Positions 22,962 through 34,441 of a stretch of 64,000 nt of DNA are shown here, piece by piece; within the stretch, counting starts at the first letter, position 1, and each line of letters starts with the position of its first letter. This DNA is from Calendula officinalis. Taxonomy: Eukaryota > Streptophyta > Magnoliopsida > Asterales > Asteraceae. Where the stretch lies: the NCBI GenBank assembly GCA_963853835.1, contig OY970820.1:35798873-35862872 (forward strand), written 5' to 3'. Position numbers and translations under genes: made by a program. Under the pieces are notes generated by a model. It saw nothing but the letters and a program-made list of their open reading frames with translations. It did not search any database and was not told the origin of the DNA.

Positions 22962-24662
22962 TGTAACACCTCAATTTTTAATACAAAACATTTGGCCAAA
23001 ATAATCATTTAATAAAGAGGAGAACTATCCCAAAATACGGATTTACAAAAACCTTTGGTATGAAAATCAGAGTATAAATTCGGTGTTACAAAATATATTA
23101 AAACCAAAGCTAAGTCTAAATCCGTTCTAGTGTTCTTCTACTCTAGGCCCCGCATCTCTATCCATGGGTACCTAAACCTTCGATCCCGAACCTGAGTACA
23201 TAGCAAAACAAACAAGGAGTACGTGAGACAAAAACGTCTCGTGAGCTAGATGGGTTTAGACCCAATGATAAATATAATCGTATGGCATATAAACAAACAT
23301 GTAAGTAAATCATCCATCTAACTAGTCACCCTATTGTGACTCTAATACTTTGCTTCCCTAGCAATCATATCTAGTTATCGGGTTGCCCCCGAACTAACTA
23401 GAACCACCTTGACTTATTAACCGAAATCCATCGTCATTAATAAGCCTCAAGATACCGGCAAGAGGGATTCGCCCAATCTACCAATACCTGCCTTACTCAC
23501 CGGACCACCTCCAGTTAGCAAGACTACTATCGTGGTGGAGTCGATGGGAATCCACCCAACTGTCCCTCACACCACACCTCATGACCGGGGGTCCCCCGTA
23601 TCATCACATCATCTCAACATATCGTTATGTCAATCTAGCTCTCGGCTATCACGTCTATCATCAAACAAGTTAGTTCAATACTATTATCGGTATAACTAAC
23701 TACTAACTACTAGTCTACACAATTAAGCAAATAGACCATAACACAAGTAATAAAGGGATTTCATAGGCTATGTACTCAGTAAATTTCCACACGTACTCAC
23801 CTTAGCAATAAGATGCTCCAACCGAATTCTTGCCACCAAATCTCTTGCTTCACAAATTCACTGACATTCCAAGATGTCACCGAAAGCCTAAAACAATGAT
23901 CACAAGATGTTCAACATCTCATACTACCAATAATGTATCCATTAACCTCTAATTACCATTAACTAATATTTTCCCCAACTATGGTGATTTACCAAACCCT
24001 AGGTTTAACCAACCCTTAAGATTCTTACCAATCGAAATCATACACTCGTTTCCTATGTTAATATACCATCTATTAAGTGTATACATCATTTATTCACCAT
24101 AAACCATAACCCCCAATAACTAGGGTTTCAAACCCAACTATCAAAATACATAGATCTAAAGCTACAAAGATCAAGGAGTGAAGATATACCTTTAATCTTC
24201 ACCTAGGAGTGAAATCTACCAAGGATTTGTGAAGAGATCAACCAAAATCTGCACTTGAGCTCCAAATCACCAAAGATGAAAACTAGGGTTTACTATTGCA
24301 TTAAATGAGCCAAAACCCGACTTTAATGCTGTCGACCAGAGTTCACGGCGCGAACAAAGTTCGTGTCGCTAACTTTCCCCCACACGCAAACTTAGCGCTC
24401 GCTACCCAAACGTGAACTACTTCACGCCCTGTGGTCAAATTCTCTGGCCCGACTTCACGGAACGCGAACCATGTTCGCGTCGCGAACTTCACATGCAGCC
24501 AGGGCTGCACTTTTTCATCTTTGTCTCGACCCGGTTCCGACCACAACTTTCTCGTACGGTGTCCAAACAACACGAAACCAATTCCTACGTGTTTTATATG
24601 ATTTATCCATAATTATCATATTTTTATACATTTTATTTATTTACAATTTTCGGGTCGTTACA
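22962..24662 (-). mobile_element. 3' LTR of element A
   Basis: 1701 bp; read on the minus strand it starts TGTAACGACCCG and ends GAGGTGTTACA. The polypurine tract AAGGGGTAGATAG adjoins it at about 24663-24678. It is nearly identical to 37651-39362. The U3 start holds the GTTCGCG-type inverted motifs described in the findings. Confidence 0.92.
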
Positions 24663-24674
24663 ACTATCTACCCC

Positions 24675-26321
24675 TTAAGAAGATTCCGTCCTCGGAATCT
24701 CATCATAGTTCACGAAATCCGGGTATCTTTTCCGAATCTCGTCTTTGACTTCCCAAGTCAAATTCGGCCCAAGTGAATGCTTCCTCTTGACCGACACCAA
24801 CTCGATCTCTTTATTCCGGAGCTTCTTCGTTTTCGTTTCTAATATAGCCTCGGGCTCCTCAATCAACCGGTTCGGGGCGTCAACCCGCAACTCTTGCAAT
24901 GGAATAATATTTTCGACTTCCCCGGTAAACTTTTTCAAATAACTCACGTGAAAGGTGTCGTGCACACCTTGAAGCTCGGGTGGAAGTTCCAACTTAAACT
25001 CTTGAAGCCCGACCCGTTTCAATATCTTAAACGGTCCAACATACCTTGGACTTAGCTTTCCTTTCTTACCAAACCGCATCACACCTTTCCAAGGTGACAC
25101 TTTCAACATGACCATATCACCGACATCCAAGTCGTATGGCCTTTTCTTTAAACCCGAATAACTTCGTTGTCTATCTTGGGCGACTTTCATGTTGGTTTGT
25201 ATAATACCGATTTTCTCATTCGTTACCCTCACGATCTCGGGACCCGAGAGTTTTGTCTCTCCCGCCTCAAGCCAACACGATGGAGTTCTACACTTTCTCC
25301 CATACAACGTCTCATAGGGCGGCATCTTAATAGTCGAGTGATAACTATTATTATACGAGAACTCGACTAACGGTAAATGTTCATCCCATTTACAGCCGAA
25401 ATCTAACACGCACGATCTCAACATGTCTTCAACCGTTTGAATCGTTCTTTCACTTTGACCGTCGGTTTGCGGGTGATAAGTCGTGCTCAACCGCAACTTT
25501 GTACCCAACTCTTCTTGTAATGACCGCCAAAATCTCGAGGTAAACCTCCCGTCTCTATCGGATACAATCGATAACGGAACCCCGTGGAGTCGAACCACCT
25601 CACCAACATATAACTTAGCCAACTTCTCAAGTGGCAACGTTTCCCGAATGGCTAAAAATAACGCACTCTTGGTCAACCGGTCAACTATGACCCAAATGGC
25701 ATCGTGACCCTTACTCGTCTTCGGTAACCCTACTATGAAATCCATAGTTATATCTTCCCATTTCCCGGCCGGTACAACCAATGATTGAGCTACCCCATAC
25801 GGTACTTGATGCTCGGCTTTCACTTGTGCACACATGGCACACTTAGAGATATACTTGGCCACTCTCGCCTTCATTCCGGGCCACCAATAAACCCGTTTCA
25901 TATCTTGGTACGTCTTTGTACTTCCCGGGTGAATCGAATACTTTGACTTGTGCACATCATACAACAACTCTTTTCGGATGCCACCGAACTTAGGAACCTA
26001 AATACGACCGCCTACGGTCTTCAACCCTTGTGCATTTTCGAGAAAATGTTGGTTTTTACCTAACCGCTCTTGTCTTAACTCGTCTTTTCCCATAACTTCT
26101 CGTTGGGCATTCTTGATCCTTTCGATAATGCTCGAGACGACTTCTATACGTGTTAATATTCCACGGTTCGGTTTTTCATAGACCTTTCGGCTCAAGGCGT
26201 TGGCTACTACATTAGCCTTTCCCGCGTGATATATAATCTCACAATCATAATCGGCAATCAACTCGATCCACCTTCTTTGTCGCATATTAAGATCTTTTTG
26301 AGTAAACACGTATTGTAGGCT
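24675..26321 (-). pseudogene. Element A pol, 3' part: RNase H end, integrase, chromodomain
   Basis: Continues the pol frame broken by element B: RNase H end (SLQYVFTQKDLNMRQRRW), HHCC zinc motif of integrase (HKSKYSIHPG to CAMCAQVK), DDE core (DFIVGLPKTS, VSDRDGRFTSRFW, TDGQSERTIQTVEDM) and a C-terminal chromodomain (PEAILETKTKKLRNKEIE). It ends near 24675. A TAG replaces the Trp codon in GRIWVPK (about 25997-25999). Confidence 0.88.
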
Positions 26322-26326
26322 TTTAT

Positions 26327-27930
26327 TGTAACGACCCGAAATTTGTAAATAAATAAAGTGTACAAAAATATGATAAATAAGGATAAATCGTTTAAAGAAC
26401 GTAGGAATTGGTTTCGTGTCGTTTGGACACCGTACGAGAAAGTTATGGGCGAAACCGGGTCGAGCCAAAGATTAAAAAGTGCAGCCTGGGCTGCTATGGG
26501 AGTTCACGGCGCGAACTATTGTTCGCGATCGTGAACACAGTACAACGATTTTGGTCATTCTTCGCAAAGTAGTTCCCGCAACGACTATGCGTACGTGAAA
26601 AAGTTCACGTCGCGAACTTTTGGTAACGATCGCGAACTCTGGCGACACCAGCATTAAATTCGGGAAAACTCATTTATTACACACATTAAACCCTAGTTTT
26701 TCCCTCTCACTGTGTGTGTGCGATTTCTGAGTGAAAGGTGTTGTTTGGAGCTCAATCTTCATCAAATCTTGGTGATTCTTGTTCCTAGTTGAAGATCTAA
26801 GGTAAATCTTCATCTCTCTTGTGTTATAAGTCTTAGATTTGAGTATGGAAGCTTGAATCATAAACCCTAGTTATGGATTTGTTCATGAATGGTTGAATAG
26901 AAGTAATATAACTTAGATCTATGGTATTTTGACAAGGAAAACGTGGTCGTGTCATGGATACACGAAAATGTGGTGATTTATGAACCTAGGGTTTGGTAAT
27001 TTTGGGGAAAATGGTGCTAGTAGTTAACTAGCCATGGATTATGTAGTTAGTATAGATGTTTAATGCAAACCATTGAATTGGTTTTGTTAATAGATTGTCG
27101 ATTGGAAGATTTGAGGCATTCAAATCTCGAGAAGTGATATTGGTGATTAAAGAACGCAACAACTGGTTAAGCTTGGCTAAGGTGAGTACATGTGAACTTT
27201 CAAACTGGGTACATAGCTAGTGAATGTTTTTATGATTAAATGATTTTTATCGAGTCTTTAAGTAATTTAGTCATTTATGTGATATATGATGAATTGCTTG
27301 TATGATGGTTACATGATTGATTTAATAAGAAAAGATGGAGTTATAAGCTCATAACGATAAAAGATAAGAAATGATGACGATGATGATATCCCTAGGGCCG
27401 TAGTAGATTGGAGGCATTCTGGTTATTACGGTACCTTAAGGTTAGTGGTAGATTGGAGGCATTCTGATTACCGTGGAAATGATGGTCTTGATAGATTGGA
27501 GGCATTCCGATTATCTTGACATTGGCCAATGATGAAGGTGATAAAGTGACCCAAAACAAACTTAGTAATATTATTTTAAGATTAAATGATATTATTTGAC
27601 TATTTGTTTATCGGGTCTAAAACCCATGTATCTCACGAGGCAATTTTGTCTCACGTACTATGTTTGTGTTTTTGCTATGTACTTAGGTTCGGGATCGAAG
27701 ATCTAGGAGGCCCGTTTAGAAGAGGCCTTGTTGAGATTAGCTCGGTGTTGATGATTAGAGTCCTTATCCTATGGTTAAGATATAATTTGTAACACCGTTT
27801 TTGTAAACTCTGATAATCTCGAACAAGAAACCTTTTCATTTTTGTAAAACCGGTAGTTGACACCGATACAATATTATGTATTTTGGACTAAATGTTATTT
27901 AAATATTGTTTTGAAAATTGAGGTGTTACA
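26327..27930 (+). mobile_element. 5' LTR of element B
   Basis: 1604 bp. It is shorter than the 3' LTR, mainly because it has three instead of four copies of a unit with TAGATTGGAGGCATTC (27404-27510) and lacks about 18 bp in the GTTCGCG motif region. Otherwise the two LTRs are almost identical. Confidence 0.93.
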
Positions 27931-27932
27931 AC

Positions 27933-27946
27933 TTGGTATCAGAGCT
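27933..27946 (+). other. Primer-binding site of element B
   Basis: TTGGTATCAGAGCT follows the LTR end GTGTTACA by 2 nt. It is the initiator tRNA-Met type. Element A has the same site as complement AGCTCTGATACCAA at 37636-37649. Confidence 0.85.
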
Positions 27947-28150
27947 ATAGTTTAAGTGAACTAGGTTGAATTGACCATCCTAGACTTAAACTGAGCTAGT
28001 AGGACCGTAGGTTCCATAGGATACTTATGAAATGGCTATTGAGACCTTAAAGTGTAGGTTCGATAGGGTTGACCTTAAGGGAATAGGTCATGTTGGTTGT
28101 GGAACGGTCAATGCCACCGTTACTTTAATGAATTGACTACTAATTGATTG

Positions 28151-29308
28151 ATGTCTTATTATACCAAAATGGTGAGAACTAGAAGTGCAAGAGGCCCACT
28201 TGATCAAGGGCAAGATTCGAATAACCTTGTTGAACCGGTATTTGGTCCCCCACCTCGTGACGAAGTGGAGAATTCGGGTGTTGAAAGGAACACTCACACC
28301 CCGGTCACCGTGGAACACCTCCAAACTATGTTCAATCAAATGAGGGACATAGTGAACGAGGATGTGAACCGACTTCTCAATGAGCATAGGGCACGTGAAA
28401 GGCGGGAGGAATCTCCACCCCGCACAAAGAGCAAGTCAAGTAGTGTTGCTCAAACCGAGAAATCATCAACGGAAGAAGATGAGAGTGACCCCGAGCCGAG
28501 GGAAAGGAAGGGGTGCACGTATAAGAACTTTATGGCTTTTAAGCCCGATAACTACTATGGTAGCTCCGAACCGAAAGTCACGATCCGTTGGATCCGTGAA
28601 ACTGAACAAGTCCTTGAAGCTAGTAAATGCAAGGAAGATGATATGGTAATCTATGCTTCTCGTTTATTGAAAGATGAAGCCCTCGTGTGGTGGGACACCA
28701 TGTATGAAACGTTGGGAAAGAGAGTGGTGTACAAGATGACATGGGATGAGTTTGTGAAACGGTTGAAGGCAAAGTTTTGCCCCGAAAGAAACTTAGAAAA
28801 ACTTCAAGAAGAATTCGTTCATTTGAAGAAAGGTGATTTGAGTGTCGATGAGTACACTAAGAAGTTCACGGGATTGATCCCGTTTGTGATTAGATTGTAT
28901 CCGGACGAGAGGTACCGGATTGTTAGGTATGCTAATGGACTTCCGTGGGAGTATGAGTTGGAAGTTAAAAGGGCCGCCACACTCGATGAGGCTATCGGTG
29001 CGGCGAGGAATGTGGAGGAGGTTGGCCGAAGAAAGATCAATGAAAGGCCAAAGTTTGAAAAGAGAAAGTTTGAAGGAAATTCGAGGTCGGTGAAGAAGGG
29101 AAAGTTCATTCCGACCTTCTCTAGGCAAGCAAGTGTGGGTGCTTGTAAGAAGTGTGGCAAGGACCACAAAGGAGAATGTTTGGCGGACTCAAAGTCATGT
29201 TTCAAGTGTGGAAGGCCGGGGCATATGGCAAGGGATTGCCGGGCCAAACCGTTGGATGAAATCGAGTGCTATTCGTGCCATGAAAAAGGGCACTATAGCA
29301 ATACATGA
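28151..29308 (+). CDS. Element B gag
   Basis: The ATG at 28151 or 28169 (MVRTRSARG, the start conserved with element A) opens gag. A retrotransposon gag domain spans about residues 110-230 (MTWDEFVKRLKAKFCPERN). A CCHC knuckle CFKCGRPGHMARDC is followed by a second, CYSCHEKGHYSNT, which ends in TGA (29306-29308) where element A has Cys (TGC). Pol continues in the same frame at 29309. The stop is therefore probably a derived nonsense codon, and it would need readthrough for pol synthesis. Confidence 0.88.
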   Translation: MSYYTKMVRTRSARGPLDQGQDSNNLVEPVFGPPPRDEVENSGVERNTHTPVTVEHLQTMFNQMRDIVNEDVNRLLNEHRARERREESPPRTKSKSSSVAQTEKSSTEEDESDPEPRERKGCTYKNFMAFKPDNYYGSSEPKVTIRWIRETEQVLEASKCKEDDMVIYASRLLKDEALVWWDTMYETLGKRVVYKMTWDEFVKRLKAKFCPERNLEKLQEEFVHLKKGDLSVDEYTKKFTGLIPFVIRLYPDERYRIVRYANGLPWEYELEVKRAATLDEAIGAARNVEEVGRRKINERPKFEKRKFEGNSRSVKKGKFIPTFSRQASVGACKKCGKDHKGECLADSKSCFKCGRPGHMARDCRAKPLDEIECYSCHEKGHYSNT

Positions 29309-32300
29309 CCGAAGAAGGGAAGTGAGACCATGGTGTCAACCGCTCAAAAGAAAGCAGAGCCGACAAAGGTCAAGGGACGGTCCTTCCAACTTACCCGAGA
29401 TGAAGCCAAAGAAGCCCATGATGTCGTTTCAGGTACCCTACTCGTAAATTCTATTCCCGCCCGGATCTTATTTGACTCGGGTGCTACTTATTCGTTTGTG
29501 TCACATGATTTTGTTGTGGTGTTGAATGTGCCGTTAGAACTCCTTGATGAAATCTATGATATAGAAATTGCGGATGGTAAAACCTCCATAGTTCAACATA
29601 TGTGTCGAAATTGTGAATTGGAAATAGATGGGAGAAAGTTTAAGGTGAATTTATTACCCATGGAAATTGCGGGTTTTGATATAGTTATAGGTATGGATTG
29701 GTTGGGTGAGAATCAAGCAAAGATTTTATGTGGGAAGAAGATAGTCTCGATTAGGACTCCCGACAACGAAAAAGTTTATGTGTATGGTGAGAGACGACAC
29801 CATTTGCCATGTCTTATGACCGCGGTTAAAGCTAGGAAATGTTTAGCCAAAGGATGTTCGTCCTTTTTAGCATATGTATTAGATGGAAGGAAAGAGAAGA
29901 AGTCGGTGGAAAATGTAAAGGTGATTTGGGATTTTCCCGAGGTATTTCCCGACGATTTACCGGGATTGCCACCGGAGAGGCAAGTAGAATTCCGTATTGA
30001 TTTAGTTCCGGGAGCGACGCCAATAGCTCGTGCTCCATACCGTTTGGCTCCCACCGAAATGCGGGAATTGATGTCCCAGTTACAAGAGTTACTCGACAAA
30101 GGATTTATTCGTCCTAGCTCGTCTCCATGGGGTGCGCCCGTATTGTTTGTTAAGAAGAAAGACGGTTCGATAAGAATGTGCATCGACTACCGAGAGTTGA
30201 ACAAGATGACTATTAAGAACCGATACCCATTGCCTAGAATCGACGACTTATTTGATCAGCTTCAAGGTGCCGACTATTTCTCGAAGATCGATTTGAGATC
30301 GGGTTACCATCAAGTTCGAGTGAAAGAAGGAGATACCGAGAAGACGGCGTTTCGTACACGTTACGGGCATTACGAGTTTTTGGTGATGCCGTTTGGGCTG
30401 ACTAATGCACCGGCCATTTTTATGGATCTTATGAATCGGGTTTGCAAACCATTCCTCGACAAGTTTCTTATCGTATTCATTGACGATATTCTTATTTATT
30501 CAAAAACCGAAGAAGAACACGAGAGTCATCTAAGACAAACGTTAGAAGTGCTACAACGAGAGAAGTTGTATGCTAAGTTTTCTAAGTGTGAATTTTGGAT
30601 TCGAGAAGTCCAATTCCTTGGTCATGTCGTGTCCCGAGAAGGAATCAAAGTTGACCCGTCAAAGATTGAAGCGGTTATGAAGTGGGAACCGCCACGAACT
30701 CCAACCGAAGTGAGAAGTTTTCTCGGCCTTGCCGGATATTACCGTCGATTCATTCAAGACTTTTCTCGAGTGGCGACACCACTCACATTGTTGACCCGAA
30801 AGAGTAGTGAGTTCGTGTGGGGAGAAAAGCAAGAAAGAGCATTCGCCACATTGAAAGAAAAATTGTGTAACGCCCCGGTTCTCACGTCACCCGAAAGGAT
30901 GGAAGACTTCGTCGTGTATAGTGATGCTTCACATAAAGGTTTGGGTTGTGTTTTGATGCAACGGGGGAAAGTGATTGCCTACGCCTCGCGACAACTAAAG
31001 AATGCGGAAGAGAGGTACACGACTCACGATTTAGAGTTGGCGGCGATAGTGTTTGCTTTAAAGTTATGGAGGCACTACCTATACGGTACGAGGTGTACGT
31101 TATATACGGATCACAAGAGTCTTCAATACGTTTTTACTCAAAAAGACCTAAATATGAGACAAAGAAGATGGATCGAATTGATACAAGATTATGATTGTGA
31201 AATTGTCTACCATGCGGGGAAGGCCAACGTGGTAGCCGACGCCTTGAGCCGAAAGGCGTATGAAAAGCCGATTAAAGGAAAGCTAACACGTATCGAAGTA
31301 GTATCGAGTATAGTAGAACGGATCAAGAATGCCCAACGGGAGGTGATGGAGAAAGATGAATTAAGGCAAGAACGTTTGGGAAAGAACCAACATTTTGTGG
31401 AAAACAAGCAAGGGTTGAAAACTGTCGGTGGTCGAATTTGGGTTCCCAAGTTCGGGGGTACCCGAAAGGAGTTGCTAACCGATGTTCATAAGTCCAAGTA
31501 TTCGATCCACCCGGGAAGTACAAAAACGTATCAAGATATGAAGAAGATGTATTGGTGGCCCAGGATGAAGGCAAGAGTGGCAAAGTATATTTCTAAGTGT
31601 GCCACGTGTGCACAAGTAAAAGCCGAGCTTCAAGTACCTTACGGGGTAGCTCAATCGTTACAAATCCCGGCCGGTAAATGGGATGATATAACAATGGATT
31701 TTATTGTTGGGTTGCCAAAGACGAGCAAGAACCACGACGCCATTTGGGTCATTGTTGACCGGTTGACCAAAAGTGCATTATTCTTAGCAATTCGGGAAAC
31801 CATGCCACTTGAAAAGTTGGCAAAGTTGTATGTGGATGAAGTGGTGAGACTTCATGGAGTCCCGTTGTCGATTGTGTCCGATAGAGACGCAAGGTTTACC
31901 TCGAGATTTTGGAGATCGTTACAAGAGGAGTTAGGAACGAAATTGCGGTTGAGTACGGCTTACCACCGGCAAACCGATGGTCAAAGCGAGAGAACCATTC
32001 AAACGGTTGAAGATATGCTAAGATCGTGTGTGCTAGATTTTGGAGGTAAATGGGATGAACATTTACCGTTAGTTGAGTTCTCCTACAATAATAGTTATCA
32101 ATCGACCGTTAAAATGCCGCCTTATGAGGCGTTGTATGGAAGAAAATGTAGGACCCCATCATGTTGGCTCCAAGCGGGCGAGACGAAACTCACGGGTCCC
32201 GAAATTGTGAAATTGACCAATGAAAAGATTGGGATAATCCAAACAAATATGAAAATAGCCCAAGATCGACAAAGAAGCTACTCGGGTTTGAAAAAGAGAC

Positions 32301-32764
32301 CGTATGATTTGAATGTTGGAGACATGGTGATGTTGAAAGTATCGCCTTGGAAAGGCGTAATGCGGTTTGGTAAGAAAGGCAAATTGAGCCCAAGGTATGT
32401 TGGCCCGTTTAAGATTTTGAAACGGGTCCGTTTGCAAGCTTTCAAGTTAGAACTCCCACCCGAACTTCAAGGTGTTCACGATACGTTTCATGTAAGTTAT
32501 TTGAAGAAGTTCGTGGGTGAAGTTGAAAATATAATTCCATTGCAAGAATTGCGGGTTGATGCCCCGAACCGGTTGATAGAAGAACTCGAAGCCATATTAG
32601 AGACAAAGACCAAGAAACTTAGAAATAAAGAGATTGAGTTGGTGTTGGTCAAGTGGAAGCATTCTCTTGGACCGAACTTGACTTGGGAAGTCAAGGATGA
32701 AATTCGGAAAAGATACCCGAACTTCGTGAACTATGATGAGATTCCGAGGACGGAATCTCCTTAA
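29309..32764 (+). CDS. Element B pol: protease, RT, RNase H, integrase, chromodomain
   Basis: In frame with gag after one TGA; the first ATG is at 29330. Domains in order: aspartic protease (LFDSGATYSFVS), RT with SPWGAPVLFVKKKDGS, YFSKIDLRSGYHQ and FIDDILIYSK, RNase H (VVYSDASHKGLGCVL, YTDHKSLQYVF), integrase with HHCC zinc motif and DDE core (DFIVGLPKTSK, VSDRDARFTSRFW, TDGQSERTIQTVEDM) and a terminal chromodomain (EAILETKTKKLRNKEIE). No further stop or frameshift is seen in about 1150 codons. The chromodomain family is known to guide integration to heterochromatin. Confidence 0.93.
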   Translation, partial: PKKGSETMVSTAQKKAEPTKVKGRSFQLTRDEAKEAHDVVSGTLLVNSIPARILFDSGATYSFVSHDFVVVLNVPLELLDEIYDIEIADGKTSIVQHMCRNCELEIDGRKFKVNLLPMEIAGFDIVIGMDWLGENQAKILCGKKIVSIRTPDNEKVYVYGERRHHLPCLMTAVKARKCLAKGCSSFLAYVLDGRKEKKSVENVKVIWDFPEVFPDDLPGLPPERQVEFRIDLVPGATPIARAPYRLAPTEMRELMSQLQELLDKGFIRPSSSPWGAPVLFVKKKDGSIRMCIDYRELNKMTIKNRYPLPRIDDLFDQLQGADYFSKIDLRSGYHQVRVKEGDTEKTAFRTRYGHYEFLVMPFGLTNAPAIFMDLMNRVCKPFLDKFLIVFIDDILIYSKTEEEHESHLRQTLEVLQREKLYAKFSKCEFWIREVQFLGHVVSREGIKVDPSKIEAVMKWEPPRTPTEVRSFLGLAGYYRRFIQDFSRVATPLTLLTRKSSEFVWGEKQERAFATLKEKLCNAPVLTSPERMEDFVVYSDASHKGLGCVLMQRGKVIAYASRQLKNAEERYTTHDLELAAIVFALKLWRHYLYGTRCTLYTDHKSLQYVFTQKDLNMRQRRWIELIQDYDCEIVYHAGKANVVADALSRKAYEKPIKGKLTRIEVVSSIVERIKNAQREVMEKDELRQERLGKNQHFVENKQGLKTVGGRIWVPKFGGTRKELLTDVHKSKYSIHPGSTKTYQDMKKMYWWPRMKARVAKYISKCATCAQVKAELQVPYGVAQSLQIPAGKWDDITMDFIVGLPKTSKNHDAIWVIVDRLTKSALFLAIRETMPLEKLAKLYVDEVVRLHGVPLSIVSDRDARFTSRFWRSLQEELGTKLRLSTAYHRQTDGQSERTIQTVEDMLRSCVLDFGGKWDEHLPLVEFSYNNSYQSTVKMPPYEALYGRKCRTPSCWLQAGETKLTGPEIVKLTNEKIGIIQTNMKIAQDRQRSYSGLKKRPYDLNVGDMVMLKVSPWKGVMRFGKKGKLSPRYVGPFKILKRVRLQAFKLELPPELQGVHDTFHVSYLKKFVGEVENIIPLQELRVDAPNRLIEELEAILETKTKKLRNKEIELVLVKWKHSLGPNLTWEVKDEIRKRYPNFVNYDEIPRTESP

Positions 32765-32776
32765 GGGGTAGATAGT

Positions 32777-34436
32777 TGTAACGACCCGAAATTTGTAAAT
32801 AAATAAATTGTACAAAAATATGATAAATAAGGATAAATCGTTTAAAGAACGTAGGAATTGGTTTCGTGTCGTTTGGACACCGTACGAGAAAGTTATGGGC
32901 GAAACCGGGTCGAGCCAAAGATTAAAAAGTGCAGCCTGGGCTGCTATGGGAGTTCACGGCGCGAACTATTGTTCGCGATCGTGAACACGGTACAGCGATT
33001 TTGGTCATTCTTCGCGAAGTAGTTCCCGGACCGGTAGCGATCGCGAACTATGCGTACGTGAAAAAGTTCACGTCGCGAACTTTTGGTAACGATCGTGAAC
33101 TCTGGCGACACCAGCATTAAATTCGGGAAAACTCATTTATTACACACATTAAACCCTAGTTTTTCCCTCTCACTGTGTGTGTGCGATTTCTGAGTGAAAG
33201 GTGTTGTTTGGAGCTCAATCTTCATCAAATCTTGGTGATTCTTGTTCCTAGTTGAAGATCTAAGGTAAATCTTCATCTCTCTTGTGTTATAAGTCTTACA
33301 TTTGAGTATGGAAGCTTGAATTATAAACCCTAGTTATGGATTTGTTCATGAATGGTTGAATAGAAGTGATATAACTTAGATCTATGGTATTTTGACAAGG
33401 AAAACGTGGTCATGTCATGGATACACGAAAATGTGGTGATTTATGAACCTAGGGTTTGGTAATTTTGGGGAAAATGGTGCTAGTAGTTAACTAGTCATGG
33501 ATTATGTAGTTAGTATAGATGTTTAATGCAAACCATTGTATTGGTTTTGTTAATAGATTGTCGATTGGAAGATTTGAGGCATTCAAATCTCGAGAAGTGA
33601 TATTGGTGATTAAAGAACGCAACAACTGGTTAAGCTTGGCTAAGGTGAGCACATGTGAACTTTCAAACTGGGTACATAGCTAGTGAATGTTTTTATGATT
33701 AAATGATTTTTATCGAGTCTTTAAGTAATTTAGTCATTTATGTGATATATGATGAACTGCTTGTATGATGGTTACATGATTGATTGAATAAGAAAAGATG
33801 GAGTTATAAGCTCATAACGATAAAAGATAAGAAATGATGACGATGATGATATCCCTAGGGCCGTAGTAGATTGGAGGCATTCCGGTTATTACGGTACCTT
33901 AAGGTTAGTGGTAGATTGGAGGCATTCCGATTACCCAATACCTATGAGTCCCGGTAGATTGGAGGCATTCTGATTACCGTGGAAATGATGGTCTTGATAG
34001 ATTGGAGGCATTCCGATTATCTTGACATTGGCCAATGATGAAAGTGATAAAGTGTCCCAAAACAAACTTAGTAATATTATTTTAAGATTAAATGATATTA
34101 TTTGACTATTTGTTTATCGGGTCTAAAACCCATGTATCTCACGAGGCAATTTTGTCTCACGTACTATGTTTGTGTTTTTGCTATGTACTCAGGTTCGGGA
34201 TCGAAGATCTAGGAGGCCCGTTTAGAAGAGGCCTTGTTGAGATTAGCTCGGTGTTGATGATTAGAGTCCTTATCCTATGGTTAAGATATAATTTGTAACA
34301 CCGTTTTTGTAAACTCTGATAATCTCGAACAAGAAACCTTTTCGTTTTTGTAAAACCGGTAGTTGACATCGATACAATATTATGTATTTTGGACTAAATG
34401 TTATTTAAATATTGTTTTGAAAAATGAGGTGTTACA
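32777..34436 (+). mobile_element. 3' LTR of element B
   Basis: 1660 bp, starts TGTAACGACCCG and ends GAGGTGTTACA. Four TAGATTGGAGGCATTC units lie at about 33866-34020. Confidence 0.93.
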
Positions 34437-34441
34437 TTTAT

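Larger units (their letters stand above)
26327..34436 (+). mobile_element. Gypsy element B (Tekay-like chromovirus), nearly intact
   Basis: 8.1 kb, TG...CA ends, with a perfect target duplication TTTAT (26322-26326, 34437-34441) in element A. LTRs are 26327-27930 and 32777-34436. A primer site TGGTATCAGAGC follows the 5' LTR, and the polypurine tract AAGGGGTAGATAG precedes the 3' LTR. Gag and pol are in one frame with a single TGA between them. B is a diverged relative of A in the opposite orientation. Confidence 0.95.

Noticed and set aside
24343..24573. 76-residue frame, repeated at 39043-39273
   Set aside because: It is part of both LTRs of element A; the repeat reflects LTR identity, not a gene.
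27586..27792. 68-residue frame, repeated at 34092-34298
   Set aside because: Lies in both LTRs of element B; the same reason applies.
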